Notes under the pieces: model-generated | Told to the model about the DNA's origin: nothing | The model's input: only the letters and a program-made list of their open reading frames with translations | Databases searched by the model: none | In this document: positions 39,933 to 49,294 of the stretch, piece after piece | Position numbering within the stretch: position 1 is the stretch's first letter | Layout of the letters: every line of letters starts with the position of its first letter | DNA from: Variovorax sp. PBL-H6 | GTDB taxonomy: Bacteria > Pseudomonadota > Gammaproteobacteria > Burkholderiales > Burkholderiaceae_C | NCBI RefSeq assembly: GCF_901827155.1 | Contig: NZ_LR594659.1 | Location: 4,092,001-4,156,000 of the forward strand | DNA: 64,000 nucleotides | Direction: 5' to 3' | Made by a program: the position numbers and the translations under genes

Positions 39933-41300
39933 TCAATGCCCCGCCATTGTCGCGGTGCGCGCGTTGACCAGTTCTTCCGGTTCCTGGGCCTCGATCCAGC
40001 TCTCGTTGTTCAAGGCGGCCCGCAGCCGCGCCTCATCCAGTTCGCCGGTCCATTTGGCAACCACGATCGTGGCCACGCCGTTGCCGATCAGGTTGGTGAG
40101 CGCCCGGGCCTCCGACATGAAGCGGTCGATGCCCAGGATCAAGGCCAGGCCGGCCACCGGCACATGCCCGACGGCCGACAGCGTGGCCGCGAGCACGATG
40201 AAGCCGCTGCCCGTGATGCCGGCAGCGCCCTTCGACGTCAGCAGCAGGACCGCGAGCAGCGTGATCTCCTGCATCAGCGTCATCGGCGTGTTGGTCGCCT
40301 GCGCGATGAAGACCGCCGCCATCGTCAGATAGATCGACGTGCCATCGAGGTTGAAGGAATAGCCGGTGGGGATCACCAGGCCCACGCATGTCTTCCTCGC
40401 GCCCAGGTTCTCCATCTTCTCCATCATGCGCGGCAGCACCGATTCGGACGAGGAGGTGCCCAGCACGATCAGCAGCTCCTCCTTGATGTACTTGACGAAC
40501 TTCCAGATGCTGAACCCGTGGAAGCGTGCGATCAGCCCGAGCACCACGAAGATGAAAAGCAGGCACGTCAAATAGAAGGTGCCCATCAGCTTGCCCAGGG
40601 AAAACAGCGTGCCGACGCCGTACTTCCCGATAGTGAATGCCATCGCCCCGAAGGCACCGATCGGCGCCAGCTTCATGATGTAGCCCACAATCGTGAAGAG
40701 CACGTGCGAGCCCTTCTCGATCACGTCGAACACGAGCGTGCCGCGGCCGCCGAATCTGTGCAGCGCAAAGCCGAAGAGGATCGCGATCAGCAGCACCTGC
40801 AAGATCTCGCCCTTGGCGAAGGCATCCACGACAGTGCTGGGAATGACGTTGAGCAGGAAATCGACCGTCCCCTGCATCTTCCCGGGCCCGGTGTAGGCGG
40901 CGATCGCCTTGGTGTCCAGCGTCGCCGGGTCCACGTTCATGCCAGCCCCGGGCTTGAGCACATTGACCAGCACCAGCCCGACCAGCAGCGCGATGCTGCT
41001 CACGATCTCGAAGTACAGCAGGGCGAGCCCACCGGTCTTACCGACCTTCTTCATGTCCTCCATGCCGGCGATTCCGATCACCACCGTGCAGAAGATGATC
41101 GGCGCGATGATCATCTTGATCAGCTTGATGAAGCCGTCGCCCAGCGGCTTCATCGACTCGCCGACCGAAGGGTAGAAGTGCCCGAGGAGCACGCCGATGA
41201 CCACCGCGGTGATCACCTGCGCGTAGAGCGAGCGGTAGATCGGAAGCTTGGTCTTCGGTGCAGGCACGGCGGCGGGAGCGGGATCGGTGGCGATGGCCAT
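39933..41300 (-). CDS. dctA: C4-dicarboxylate:cation symporter DctA
   Basis: This 455-residue DAACS-family inner-membrane transporter imports succinate, fumarate and malate. Signatures are the serine-rich re-entrant loop [21 protein letters not shown] (parts [14 protein letters not shown]), [18 protein letters not shown] and the C-terminal [20 protein letters not shown] 41300 has an AGGAG site 7 bases upstream, which sets the start well inside a much longer open frame. No DctB/DctD genes are seen. Confidence 0.95.
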   Translation of the reverse strand: MAIATDPAPAAVPAPKTKLPIYRSLYAQVITAVVIGVLLGHFYPSVGESMKPLGDGFIKLIKMIIAPIIFCTVVIGIAGMEDMKKVGKTGGLALLYFEIVSSIALLVGLVLVNVLKPGAGMNVDPATLDTKAIAAYTGPGKMQGTVDFLLNVIPSTVVDAFAKGEILQVLLIAILFGFALHRFGGRGTLVFDVIEKGSHVLFTIVGYIMKLAPIGAFGAMAFTIGKYGVGTLFSLGKLMGTFYLTCLLFIFVVLGLIARFHGFSIWKFVKYIKEELLIVLGTSSSESVLPRMMEKMENLGARKTCVGLVIPTGYSFNLDGTSIYLTMAAVFIAQATNTPMTLMQEITLLAVLLLTSKGAAGITGSGFIVLAATLSAVGHVPVAGLALILGIDRFMSEARALTNLIGNGVATIVVAKWTGELDEARLRAALNNESWIEAQEPEELVNARTATMAGH

Positions 41301-41366
41301 GAAAATCTCCTGTGTGCGTGTGGTGCGGGAGAAAGCTCCGAATGCCACTGTAGTCCCGCCCCAAAC

Positions 41367-41395
41367 AAAAAAGACCCGCCGGGGCGAGTCTTTTT
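41367..41395. terminator. Bidirectional-looking intrinsic terminator between dctA and phaB
   Basis: A stem formed by AAAAAGACCCGC and GCGAGTCTTTTT has one C/A mismatch on the plus strand, which becomes a G-U pair on the minus strand. It has A-runs on one side and T-runs on the other. In the minus direction it lies 21 bases after the phaB stop and ends that transcript ahead of dctA. Confidence 0.8.
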
Positions 41396-41416
41396 GGGCA
41401 GGCCTCGTGGCGCGCC

Positions 41417-42154
41417 TCAGTGCATGTGCAGGCCACCGTTGACCGAGAAGTCGGCCCCGGTGGAGTAGCCGCCCTCGTCGGTCGCGAGCCACGCGATGAT
41501 CGAAGCGATCTCGCTGGGCTCGCCGAGCCGCTTGACGGGAATGGTGGCCACGATCTTGTCGAGCACCTCCTGGCGGATGGCGCGAACCATGTCGGTGCCG
41601 ATGTAGCCCGGGCTCACGGTGTTCACCGTCACGCCCTTGGCCGCCAGCTCCTGCGCCAGCGCCATCGTGAAGCCGTGCATGCCGGCCTTGGCGGCCGAGT
41701 AGTTGGTCTGGCCGGCCTGGCCCTTGGCGCCGTTGACCGAGCTGATGTTGATGATGCGGCCCCAGCCCTTCTCGACCATGTCGCCCACCACCTGCTTGGT
41801 GACGTTGAACATGCTGTTGAGGTTGGTCTCGATCACCGCGCTCCAGTCCTCGGGCGTCATCTTCAGGAACATGCGGTCGCGCGTGATGCCGGCGTTGTTG
41901 ACCAGCACGTCGATGCTGCCATGCTCGGCCTTGGCCTTGGTGAAGGCCTCTACCGTCGACTGCCAATCGCCGACATTGCCGACCGAGGCATGAAAGTCGA
42001 AACCCAGCGCCTTTTGTTCCGACAGCCATTTGGCATGGTCGCGCGTGGGGCCGCACCCGGCGATGACATTGAACCCATCCTTGTACAGGCGTTGGCAAAT
42101 GGCCGTACCAATGCCCCCCATGCCGCCGGTGACGTATGCAACTTTCTTGCTCAT
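41417..42154 (-). CDS. phaB: Acetoacetyl-CoA reductase (PHB synthesis)
   Basis: This 245-residue NADPH-dependent short-chain dehydrogenase reduces acetoacetyl-CoA to (R)-3-hydroxybutyryl-CoA. It shows the Rossmann motif [16 protein letters not shown], the catalytic YSAAK and the PhaB-typical [20 protein letters not shown] (part of which carries the Tyr-Lys pair). A GAGGG site precedes ATG 42154. It lies about 8 kb from phaCA rather than in the phaCAB order of Cupriavidus. Confidence 0.95.
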   Translation of the reverse strand: MSKKVAYVTGGMGGIGTAICQRLYKDGFNVIAGCGPTRDHAKWLSEQKALGFDFHASVGNVGDWQSTVEAFTKAKAEHGSIDVLVNNAGITRDRMFLKMTPEDWSAVIETNLNSMFNVTKQVVGDMVEKGWGRIINISSVNGAKGQAGQTNYSAAKAGMHGFTMALAQELAAKGVTVNTVSPGYIGTDMVRAIRQEVLDKIVATIPVKRLGEPSEIASIIAWLATDEGGYSTGADFSVNGGLHMH

Positions 42155-42310
42155 GATTTTCCCTCGATGTTGACGCGCCTGAAAAGGCGCTGTTCACTGT
42201 AGCCAAGTTTTCCACGGGCTCCGGCTCAGGAAAACACTGACCCCTCAATGCAACGGGGTGTCACAGCCCCGCCCAGATGCTGCGGTCCCTATCGGAAAAG
42301 GCAGGCTGCC

Positions 42311-43186
42311 ATGAAACTCGTGACCTGGAACACCCAGTGGTGCCGCGGCCTCGACGGCGTGGTGAGCACAAAGCGTATCGTCGACTGCGCGCGCGCCTTG
42401 GCCGACTTCGATGTGCTGTGCCTGCAGGAAATCGCCTCGGGCTACGAGCGTATGCCGGGTGCCCCCGGCAACCAGCCGGCGGAGCTGGGCGCGCTGCTGC
42501 CGGGCTTCCGGCTTTTCTTCGGCGCCGCCGTCGAGGAGTTCGACCGCGAGAGCCGCCCGCAGCGCTTCGGCAACCTCGTCGCCACGCGCCTGCCGGTCTC
42601 CCTGGTCCGGCACCATCCCCTGCCATGGCCGCCAGACCCCACGGTGAGCAGCATGCCGCGCATGTGCACGGCGGTAACGCTGGCCAGCCCCGAACTGGGC
42701 ACCGTGCGCGTGATGACCACGCATCTCGAGTACTACTCAGCCGTACAGCGCCGCGCCCAGGCCCAGGCTTTGCGCGCCCTCCACATCGAGGCCTGCCAGC
42801 AGGCCGCAGCGCCGCCTGCCGCAGCCTTCGACGGCTCGCCTTTCCAGCCCAAGCCTCACACGCAGCACGCCATCCTGTGCGGCGACTTCAACATGGAGGC
42901 CAGCGACCCGGCCCATGCGGAGATCCAGCTGCCGTTCACCGCCCCCGCCCTGCCTGCCGGCGGAGCGCCCGACAAGCGCCTGCAGGACGCCTGGCCGCTT
43001 GCGCATCCAGAGCGACCGCGCGATCCCACCTTCAGGCTGTTCGACGAGACCTACGGCAAGGTCCCCGCCGCCTTCGACTTCGTGTTCGTCAGCGACACCC
43101 TGGCACCACGCGTGCGGCGCATGGAGGTCGATCTGCAGACGCGCGCCTCCGACCACCAGCCGGTGATGATCGAGCTCGGCGACTGA
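42311..43186 (+). CDS. Endonuclease/exonuclease/phosphatase (EEP) family protein
   Basis: This 291-residue metal-dependent phosphoesterase of the DNase I / ExoIII / inositol phosphatase superfamily shows the standard motifs: TWNTQW at the N-terminus, LQEI for metal binding, GDFNME in the core and SDHQPVMIE at the end with the catalytic histidine. There is no signal peptide. The substrate could be DNA or a phospholipid-like phosphodiester; it cannot be told from sequence. It is divergent from phaB. Confidence 0.85.
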   Translation: MKLVTWNTQWCRGLDGVVSTKRIVDCARALADFDVLCLQEIASGYERMPGAPGNQPAELGALLPGFRLFFGAAVEEFDRESRPQRFGNLVATRLPVSLVRHHPLPWPPDPTVSSMPRMCTAVTLASPELGTVRVMTTHLEYYSAVQRRAQAQALRALHIEACQQAAAPPAAAFDGSPFQPKPHTQHAILCGDFNMEASDPAHAEIQLPFTAPALPAGGAPDKRLQDAWPLAHPERPRDPTFRLFDETYGKVPAAFDFVFVSDTLAPRVRRMEVDLQTRASDHQPVMIELGD

Positions 43187-43217
43187 GCGCGCCAGAGCCC
43201 CGGCGCGTTCGCCTCGC

Positions 43218-44588
43218 TCACGACGCGCGGACCAGCAACATGCCGACGGCAGGCGCACGCGCCACATGCCAAAGGCGTTCCAGCGCTGCCTGCATCTCCG
43301 CCTCGCTCGCGCCGCCGCTGAAGGCGCAGAGGCGCAGGGCCTTGGCGGCGATCTCCTCGCGGTCGAGCGTGTTGCCGGGATCGCCCTTGGGCTCGTCCAC
43401 GCGGCCTTGCAGCACTCGGCCGTCGTGGGTATGGACAGTGACCTTGCCGATCCAGCGCTTCGGGTAAGCGGCGTCCACTTCGGCGTCAAGTTCCATCCGC
43501 ACGCGCTCGCGCAGTGCCTGTGTCTCGGCATCCCGAAAATGCGTATCGAACTCGGCAAGCCCGGCCTGCCCGAAGCGTGCCGCCAGCGCGAGCACCGTGC
43601 CCATCGAGAATTTCGACTGGTGCACCGTGGCCGGGTCGACCACTGGCCCCAGCACGTCGATGGCGCCCTGGTGCACATGCGTGGTCACCTGCGCCAGGTC
43701 CTCCGGTCGCAACTGGTGGTCGCGCATGACCGCCAGCAGCGCATCGGCCGCGGGGTGCGTGTGGCGGCACGAGGCGTGGTATTTGAAGGATGTTTCCGCC
43801 AGCGCCCATCGTGTGCCGAGGCCATCCACCAGGCGCTTCGGATCGGCGTCCTGCGACATGCCCGCAGCCAGCCCCTGCGGACCTTCGAGGATCTGCTGCG
43901 CCCCGGTAAAACCATCGCGTGCCAACGTCGCGGCCATGAGTCCGGCGGCAGCGGCATGCGCCGTGTGCAATTGCTTGGAGTCTGCCCCGGTCCGCAGGAA
44001 CTCCCAGAGCCCCGCAGACTGGGTGCCAGCCGAGCCGAAGGCATGCTGCATGCGCGCGGCATCGAGCCCCAGCAGATGCCCGGCGGTCGCCGCCGCCGCG
44101 AGCGTGCCGGCCGTGCCGGTGGTGTGGAAGACTTTGTAGTGCGAACGCCCGAGGAACTCGCCCACGCGGATGCCAACCTCGTAGCCCGCGACCGCGGCCG
44201 CCAACAAGCGCTCGCCGCTTGCGCCCAGCGCCTGCGCCAAGCCCAGCGCGACCGGGAACACCACCGTCGCGGGGTGAAAGACCGAGCCGTTGTGCACGTC
44301 GTCCTGCTCGGCCACATGAGAAGCTGCGGCGTTGACCATGGCCGCGAAGTAAGGGCTGCTGCGCGTGCGGCCCACCAGCACTTCGCTGGGCCCCGTCGTG
44401 GGTCCCATTTCGCGCGCGAAGGCGGCGATGGTCTCGACCGGCCGTGCGCCATGCCCGGCAATGGCCGAGCCGAACCAGTCGACCAGCAGATCCTCGGCAC
44501 GGCGCACGACTGGCGCCGGGATATCGCCGAAGCGAAGGCAAGCAGCAAAACGCGCGAGGGTTTCGGTGGGTGAGGTCATGGAGGTCAT
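43218..44588 (-). CDS. MmgE/PrpD family protein
   Basis: This 456-residue protein belongs to the fold of 2-methylcitrate dehydratase (PrpD) and cis-aconitate decarboxylase. Signatures are VDWFGSAIAGHGARPVE, SHVAEQDDVHNGSVFHPATV (within it DDVHNGSVFHP) and KYHASCRHTHPAADAL. The ATG at 44588 comes one base after the CoA-transferase stop; a second ATG nine bases on is possible. It is the third gene of an acyl-CoA operon, so it probably hydrates or isomerises an intermediate, not 2-methylcitrate itself. Substrate unknown. Confidence 0.85.
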   Translation of the reverse strand: MTSMTSPTETLARFAACLRFGDIPAPVVRRAEDLLVDWFGSAIAGHGARPVETIAAFAREMGPTTGPSEVLVGRTRSSPYFAAMVNAAASHVAEQDDVHNGSVFHPATVVFPVALGLAQALGASGERLLAAAVAGYEVGIRVGEFLGRSHYKVFHTTGTAGTLAAAATAGHLLGLDAARMQHAFGSAGTQSAGLWEFLRTGADSKQLHTAHAAAAGLMAATLARDGFTGAQQILEGPQGLAAGMSQDADPKRLVDGLGTRWALAETSFKYHASCRHTHPAADALLAVMRDHQLRPEDLAQVTTHVHQGAIDVLGPVVDPATVHQSKFSMGTVLALAARFGQAGLAEFDTHFRDAETQALRERVRMELDAEVDAAYPKRWIGKVTVHTHDGRVLQGRVDEPKGDPGNTLDREEIAAKALRLCAFSGGASEAEMQAALERLWHVARAPAVGMLLVRAS

Positions 44589-44589
44589 T

Positions 44590-45771
44590 TCAGATCGCCG
44601 CCTTCGCACGCAGCGCGTGGATGTCAGCCTCGCTGCGCCCGAGCGAGCGCAGGATGGATCCGGTGTGCGCACCGACCGCGGGAATCGGATCCATGCGGTA
44701 GTCGAAAGCGCTCTGCCGTCCCGGCGGCAGCAGGGCCGGGATGGCACCCGCAGGCGATTCGACCTCGCGCCAGCAGCCGCGCGCCTTCAATTGCGGGTGC
44801 GCCCAGAGCCCTGCCATGTCGTTCATCCGCGCATTGGCGATCTGCGCCGTGTCGAGCCGCTCGAGCACCTGCGCCGTGTCGAGCGCCGCGAAGGTCTCGA
44901 GGATGACGGCCTGCAGCGCATCGCGGTTGGCATTGCGCCTGGCATTCGCGTCGAAGCGCGGATCGGCCGCGAGCTGCGGCTGCAGCAGCACGCACTCGCA
45001 GAACTGCTTCCATTCGCGTTCGTTCTGCAGGCCGAGCATGACGGTACCGCCATCGCCCGTGGCGAAGGGACCATAGGGGTAGATGGTCGCGTGCGAGGCC
45101 GCGCTGCGCGGCGGCGGCGGCGCGCCCTCGTAGGCGTAGTACATCGGGTAGCCCATCCACTCGGCCAGCGACTCCAGCATCGACACGTCGATGTGCGAGC
45201 CCTTGCCTGTCTTGCCTCGCTGCAACAAGGCCGCAAGGATGCCGGTATAGGCGTACATGCCGGCAGCGATGTCGGCGATCGAGTTTCCCGACTTGCAGGG
45301 CGCGTCCGAGGTGCCGGTGACAGACAGGAAGCCGGCCTCGCTCTGGATGAGCAGGTCGTAGGCCTTCTTGTCGCGGTAGGGACCGTCCTCCCCGTAGCCG
45401 GAGATGTCGCACACGATCAGCGCGGGATGCCTCGCCATCAGCGCCTCGGCGCCCAGCCCCATGCGCGCCGCCGCGCCCGGTGCGAGGTTCTGCACCAGCA
45501 CGTCCGCCCCGGACACCAGTTCCTGCAGCACGGCCTGCGCCGCCTCCTGCTTCAGGTCCAACGCGAGGCTTTCCTTCGACCGGTTGACCCACACGAAATG
45601 CGAGGCCTCGCCGCCCACACGCTGGTCGTAGGCGCGGGCGAAGTCGCCGACGCCCGGGCGCTCGACCTTGATCACGCGGGCACCGAGGTCGGCCAGCTGT
45701 CGGGTGCAGAAAGGTGCGGCGATCGCGTGTTCCAGCGAAACGACGGTGATGCCATCCAGCGGTCTCGTCAT
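44590..45771 (-). CDS. CaiB/BaiF-type (family III) CoA-transferase
   Basis: This 393-residue family III CoA-transferase moves CoA between carboxylic acids. It shows LEHAIAAPFCTRQLADLGARVIKVER split as LEHAIAAPFCTRQLADLG and ARVIKVERPG, FVWVNRSKESLALDLK, and the region of the catalytic aspartate NSIADIAAGMYAYTGILAAL. It lies between acyl-CoA dehydrogenase (11-base gap) and MmgE/PrpD (1-base gap). Together they suggest activation and oxidation of an organic acid. The acid is unknown. Confidence 0.9.
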   Translation of the reverse strand: MTRPLDGITVVSLEHAIAAPFCTRQLADLGARVIKVERPGVGDFARAYDQRVGGEASHFVWVNRSKESLALDLKQEAAQAVLQELVSGADVLVQNLAPGAAARMGLGAEALMARHPALIVCDISGYGEDGPYRDKKAYDLLIQSEAGFLSVTGTSDAPCKSGNSIADIAAGMYAYTGILAALLQRGKTGKGSHIDVSMLESLAEWMGYPMYYAYEGAPPPPRSAASHATIYPYGPFATGDGGTVMLGLQNEREWKQFCECVLLQPQLAADPRFDANARRNANRDALQAVILETFAALDTAQVLERLDTAQIANARMNDMAGLWAHPQLKARGCWREVESPAGAIPALLPPGRQSAFDYRMDPIPAVGAHTGSILRSLGRSEADIHALRAKAAI

Positions 45772-45782
45772 GGCACAGCCCT

Positions 45783-46952
45783 TCAGAACGAACGCGGCAA
45801 GCCCAGCAGGTGCTCGGCCACGTAGGAGTAGATAAGGTTGGTCGAGATCGGCGCCACCTGGTAGAGCCGTGTCTCGCGGAACTTGCGCTCCACGTCGTAT
45901 TCGCACGCGAAGCCGAAGCCGCCGTGGGTCTGGAGGCAGGTGTTGGCCGCCTCCCAGGAGGCCTTGGCCGCCAGGTACTTGGCCATGTTGGCCTCAGCCC
46001 CGCAGGGCTGGCCCGCATCGAACAGCGCACAGGCCCTGAAGCGCATGAGGTTGGCCGCCTCGGCCTCGATGTAGTCGGCGGCGATCGGGAACTGGATGCC
46101 CTGGTTCTGCCCGATGGCGCGGCCGAACACCTGCCGGTCGCTCGCATAGCGACGCGCGCGTTCGATGAACCACCACGCATCGCCGATGCATTCGGCCGCG
46201 ATCAGCGTGCGCTCGGCGTTGAGGCCGTCGAGGATGTACTTGAAGCCCTTGCCCTCCTCGCCGATCAGGTTCTCCGCGGGGATCTCGAGGTTGTCGAAGA
46301 AGACCTCGTTCGTCTCGTGATTGACCATATTGAGGATAGGCCGCACGGTCATCCCGCTCCCTATCGCCTGCTTCAGGTCGACGATGAAGATCGACATCCC
46401 CTCTGACTTCTTCTTCACCTCCGCGAGCGGCGTGGTGCGCGCCAGCAGGATCATCAGGTCCGAGTGCTGGATGCGCGAGATCCAGACCTTCTGCCCATTG
46501 ACCACGTAGCGGTCGCCCTTCTTCACAGCGGTGGTCTTGAGCTGCGTCGTATCGGTCCCGGTGGTGGGCTCGGTCACGGCCATGGTCTGCAGGCGCAGTT
46601 CGCCGGTCGCGATCTTCGGCAGGTACTGGCGCTTCTGCACCTCGCTGCCGTGCCGCAACAGCGTACCCATGTTGTACATCTGGCCATGGCACGAGCCGGC
46701 GTTTCCGCCGGAGAAATTGACCTCTTCCATGATCACCGAGGCCTCGGCGAGGCCCAGGCCGGAGCCGCCGAAGTCGGCCGGGATCAGTGCCGCCAGCCAG
46801 CCGGCTTCGGTCAGCGCATTCACGAAAGCCTCGGGATAGCCGCGCTCATGGTCGACCTTCTGCCAGTAGGCGGAGTCGAAGCGGCCGCACAGGTCGCGCA
46901 GGGCTTCGCGCATGTCTTGATGCGCGTCGGGGGTGGGGATCTGGGTCTTCAT
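45783..46952 (-). CDS. Acyl-CoA dehydrogenase family protein
   Basis: This 389-residue flavoprotein shows MAVTEPTTGTDTTQLKT, YVVNGQKVWISRIQHSD and CLQTHGGFGFACEYDVER, the usual FAD- and substrate-binding segments of the family. It introduces a C2-C3 double bond in acyl-CoA. The ATG at 46952 gives normal length. It is the first gene of the operon with the CoA-transferase and MmgE/PrpD genes, divergent from a LysR gene that probably controls it. Confidence 0.92.
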   Translation of the reverse strand: MKTQIPTPDAHQDMREALRDLCGRFDSAYWQKVDHERGYPEAFVNALTEAGWLAALIPADFGGSGLGLAEASVIMEEVNFSGGNAGSCHGQMYNMGTLLRHGSEVQKRQYLPKIATGELRLQTMAVTEPTTGTDTTQLKTTAVKKGDRYVVNGQKVWISRIQHSDLMILLARTTPLAEVKKKSEGMSIFIVDLKQAIGSGMTVRPILNMVNHETNEVFFDNLEIPAENLIGEEGKGFKYILDGLNAERTLIAAECIGDAWWFIERARRYASDRQVFGRAIGQNQGIQFPIAADYIEAEAANLMRFRACALFDAGQPCGAEANMAKYLAAKASWEAANTCLQTHGGFGFACEYDVERKFRETRLYQVAPISTNLIYSYVAEHLLGLPRSF

Positions 46953-47051
46953 CGGTGTTTCAGGCAAGGGCAAGGGTGGCACGCTCCGTAGCGCCCCACC
47001 CTGCATGGTGGCCATGGCCGGGCCTGCACGCAATCTGCGAATTCGAGACCG

Positions 47052-47074
47052 AGCCTTCAGGAATTCCGAAGGCT
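47052..47074. promoter_or_regulatory. LysR-type operator candidate (interrupted dyad)
   Basis: AGCCTTC and GAAGGCT form a perfect 7-bp inverted repeat with 9 bases between, giving the TTC-N9-GAA, T-N11-A layout of LysR-family boxes. An inner GGAATTCC is itself palindromic. It lies in the 140-base region between the acyl-CoA dehydrogenase operon and the lysR gene, close to the lysR start. Confidence 0.6.
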
Positions 47075-47092
47075 TGCTAGGATGCTGCGGCC

Positions 47093-48004
47093 ATGCAATT
47101 CGACCTGACCGACCTGCGCCTCTTCGTTGCCGCAGCCGAGCTCGGCAGCCTGACGCGCGCGGCCGAGCACCAGCACCTGTCGCTGGCAGCGGCCAGCGCA
47201 CGCATCAAGGCGCTGGAGGCGCAATCGGGCTTGGCGCTGCTGGCGCGCGAGGCGCGCGGCGTGCGCCTGCTGCCGCCGGGCGAGGCCTTCCTCCACCACG
47301 CGCGCCTGTTGCTGCACCAGGCCAGCCAGCTCGGCGCCGAGCTCAAGGAGTACGGCGGCGGCCTGCGCGGCCATCTGCGGGTGTTCGCCAACACCACCGC
47401 CGTGAGCGACTTCCTTCCCGAGATCCTGCCCGCCTTCCTGGCGCGCCATCCGCGGATCAACATCGACCTTCAGGAAAAACCGAACGCACAGATCCCGCAC
47501 GGCGTGCTCGATGGCCGCGCCGACATCGGCATCGTCGCCGGCCGCATCGACACGCTAGGGCTGGAGGCGATTCACTTCAGCACCGATCGGCTGGTGCTCG
47601 TGACCTCGCGCAAGCACCGCTTCGCCCGGCGCCGCCGCATCGCCTTTGCCGAGACGCTGGACGAGGACGCCGTCGGCATGCAGTCGGGCAGCACGCTGCA
47701 TGCGTTCCTGGCGCAGATCACCGAAAGCCTCGGCAAGAGCCAGAAGCTGCGAATCCAGCTCGGGGGATTCGACGCCATGTGCCGCATGATCGGCAGCGGT
47801 GTCGGCATCGGCGTGGTGCCGGAATCCGCCGCGCGCCGCAACCTCGAAACCATGAAGCTGGCGCTGATCGAGCTCAGCGATCCGTGGTGCGTGCGCGAGC
47901 GCTACCTGCTGGTGCGCAACCGCGCGGCGCTGCCGGCCTATGCGCAGGCGCTGGTCGACACCCTGTGCGCGCACTACGCGCAGCAGGGAGTTCGCTCGGG
48001 TTGA
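47093..48004 (+). CDS. LysR-family transcriptional regulator
   Basis: This 303-residue LTTR has an N-terminal winged helix (LTDLRLFVAAAELGSLTRAA, HLSLAAASARIKALEAQSGL) and a periplasmic-binding-fold effector domain (GHLRVFANTTAVSDFLPEIL, GIVAGRIDTLGLEAIHF). It is divergent from the ACAD/CoA-transferase/MmgE operon and is the likely activator of it, with its own gene autoregulated through the shared dyad. Confidence 0.9.
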   Translation: MQFDLTDLRLFVAAAELGSLTRAAEHQHLSLAAASARIKALEAQSGLALLAREARGVRLLPPGEAFLHHARLLLHQASQLGAELKEYGGGLRGHLRVFANTTAVSDFLPEILPAFLARHPRINIDLQEKPNAQIPHGVLDGRADIGIVAGRIDTLGLEAIHFSTDRLVLVTSRKHRFARRRRIAFAETLDEDAVGMQSGSTLHAFLAQITESLGKSQKLRIQLGGFDAMCRMIGSGVGIGVVPESAARRNLETMKLALIELSDPWCVRERYLLVRNRAALPAYAQALVDTLCAHYAQQGVRSG

Positions 48005-48005
48005 G

Positions 48006-48037
48006 AAAAAAAAGCGCCGCGCATGAACGCGGCGCTT
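48006..48037 (-). terminator. Intrinsic terminator for phaCA
   Basis: AAGCGCCGCG (48012-48021) and CGCGGCGCTT (48028-48037) form a 10-bp stem with a 6-base loop. On the minus strand the stem is followed by eight T. It lies 20 bases after the phaA stop and also sits just after the lysR stop on the plus strand. Confidence 0.9.
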
Positions 48038-48056
48038 GCACGAACGGCAGGACGCC

Positions 48057-49235
48057 TCAGCGCTCGATGGTGAGCGCAACGCCCATGCCGCCGCCAATGC
48101 ACAGCGACGCGATGCCCTTCTTCGCGTTCTGGCGCTGCATCTCGTGCAGCAGCGTGACCAGGATGCGGCAGCCGGAGGCGCCGATCGGATGGCCGATGGC
48201 GATGGCACCGCCATTCACGTTGACCTTGTTGACATCCCAGCCCATCTCGCGGTTGACGGCGCAGGCCTGCGCGGCAAAGGCCTCGTTGATCTCGAGCACG
48301 TCGAGGTCCTGCGGCTTCCAGCCGGCGCGCTGCAGTGCCTTCTGCGAGGCTGGCACCGGGCCCATGCCCATGAAGGCCGGGTCGAGCCCGGTGCTGGCGT
48401 AGCTGGCGATGCGGCCCAGCGGCTTCAGGCCCAGCGCGGCCGCTTTCTTGGCGGTCATTACCATCACGGCGGCGGCGCCATCATTGAGGCCCGACGCATT
48501 GCCGGCCGTCACGCCGCCGGCCTTGTCGAAGGCAGGGCGCAGGCCGGCCAGGCCTTCGGCGCTGGTCTTGCGGTTGATGAATTCGTCCTGGGCGAAGACG
48601 ACAGGGTCGCCCTTCCTCTGCGGAATGTTGACGGCGACGATCTCGTCCTTGAACTTGCCGGCGTCCTGCGCGGCCGCGGCCTTGGTCTGGCTGGCGAGCG
48701 CGAGCTCGTCCTGCGCGGCGCGGCTGATGTCGTACTTCTTGGCCACGTTCTCGGCCGTGATGCCCATGTGGTACTGGTTGTACACGTCCCAGAGGCCGTC
48801 GACGATCATCGAGTCGACCAGTTTCCAGTCGCCCATGCGTTGCCCGTTGCGCGAGTTGGGCAGCACGTGCGGCGCGAGGCTCATGCTCTCCTGCCCGCCG
48901 GCCACCACGATCTCGCTGTCGCCCGTGGCCACGGCCTGCGCAGCCAGCATCACCGCCTTGAGCCCCGAGCCGCACACCGCGTTGATGGTGAGCGCCGGCG
49001 TTTCCTTGGTGATGCCGCTCTTCAGCAGCGCCTGGCGCGCCGGGTTCTGCCCGCTGCCCGCAGCGAGCACCTGGCCCATGATGACCTCGCCGATCTGGTC
49101 CGGGCCGACCTTCGCGCGCTCGAGCACTTCCTTGATCACGATCGAGCCGAGCTCGGTGGCCGCGATGTTGGCGAGCGATCCGCCGAACTTGCCCACGGCC
49201 GTGCGTGCGGCCGAAACGATGACGATGTCTTCCAT
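48057..49235 (-). CDS. phaA: Acetyl-CoA acetyltransferase (beta-ketothiolase) of PHB synthesis
   Basis: This 392-residue thiolase condenses two acetyl-CoA to acetoacetyl-CoA. It shows the acyl-accepting Cys88 (NAVCGSGLKAV), GQESMSLAPH, NEAFAAQ, GHPIGASG with the catalytic His, and the C-terminal CIGGGMGVAL with the second Cys. It lies 59 bases downstream of phaC in the same orientation, forming phaCA with phaB elsewhere. Confidence 0.95.
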   Translation of the reverse strand: MEDIVIVSAARTAVGKFGGSLANIAATELGSIVIKEVLERAKVGPDQIGEVIMGQVLAAGSGQNPARQALLKSGITKETPALTINAVCGSGLKAVMLAAQAVATGDSEIVVAGGQESMSLAPHVLPNSRNGQRMGDWKLVDSMIVDGLWDVYNQYHMGITAENVAKKYDISRAAQDELALASQTKAAAAQDAGKFKDEIVAVNIPQRKGDPVVFAQDEFINRKTSAEGLAGLRPAFDKAGGVTAGNASGLNDGAAAVMVMTAKKAAALGLKPLGRIASYASTGLDPAFMGMGPVPASQKALQRAGWKPQDLDVLEINEAFAAQACAVNREMGWDVNKVNVNGGAIAIGHPIGASGCRILVTLLHEMQRQNAKKGIASLCIGGGMGVALTIER

Positions 49236-49294
49236 GATGTGTGCTCTCCGAGGCTGCGATTGAAAAAGGGGGAAGTAGGAATGAACAACGAAAG

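Noticed and set aside
38322..41468. Long plus-strand open frame opposite the antiporter and dctA genes
   Set aside because: Antisense shadow; the translation is Arg/His/Gln-rich low-complexity sequence, typical of the complement of GC-rich codons.
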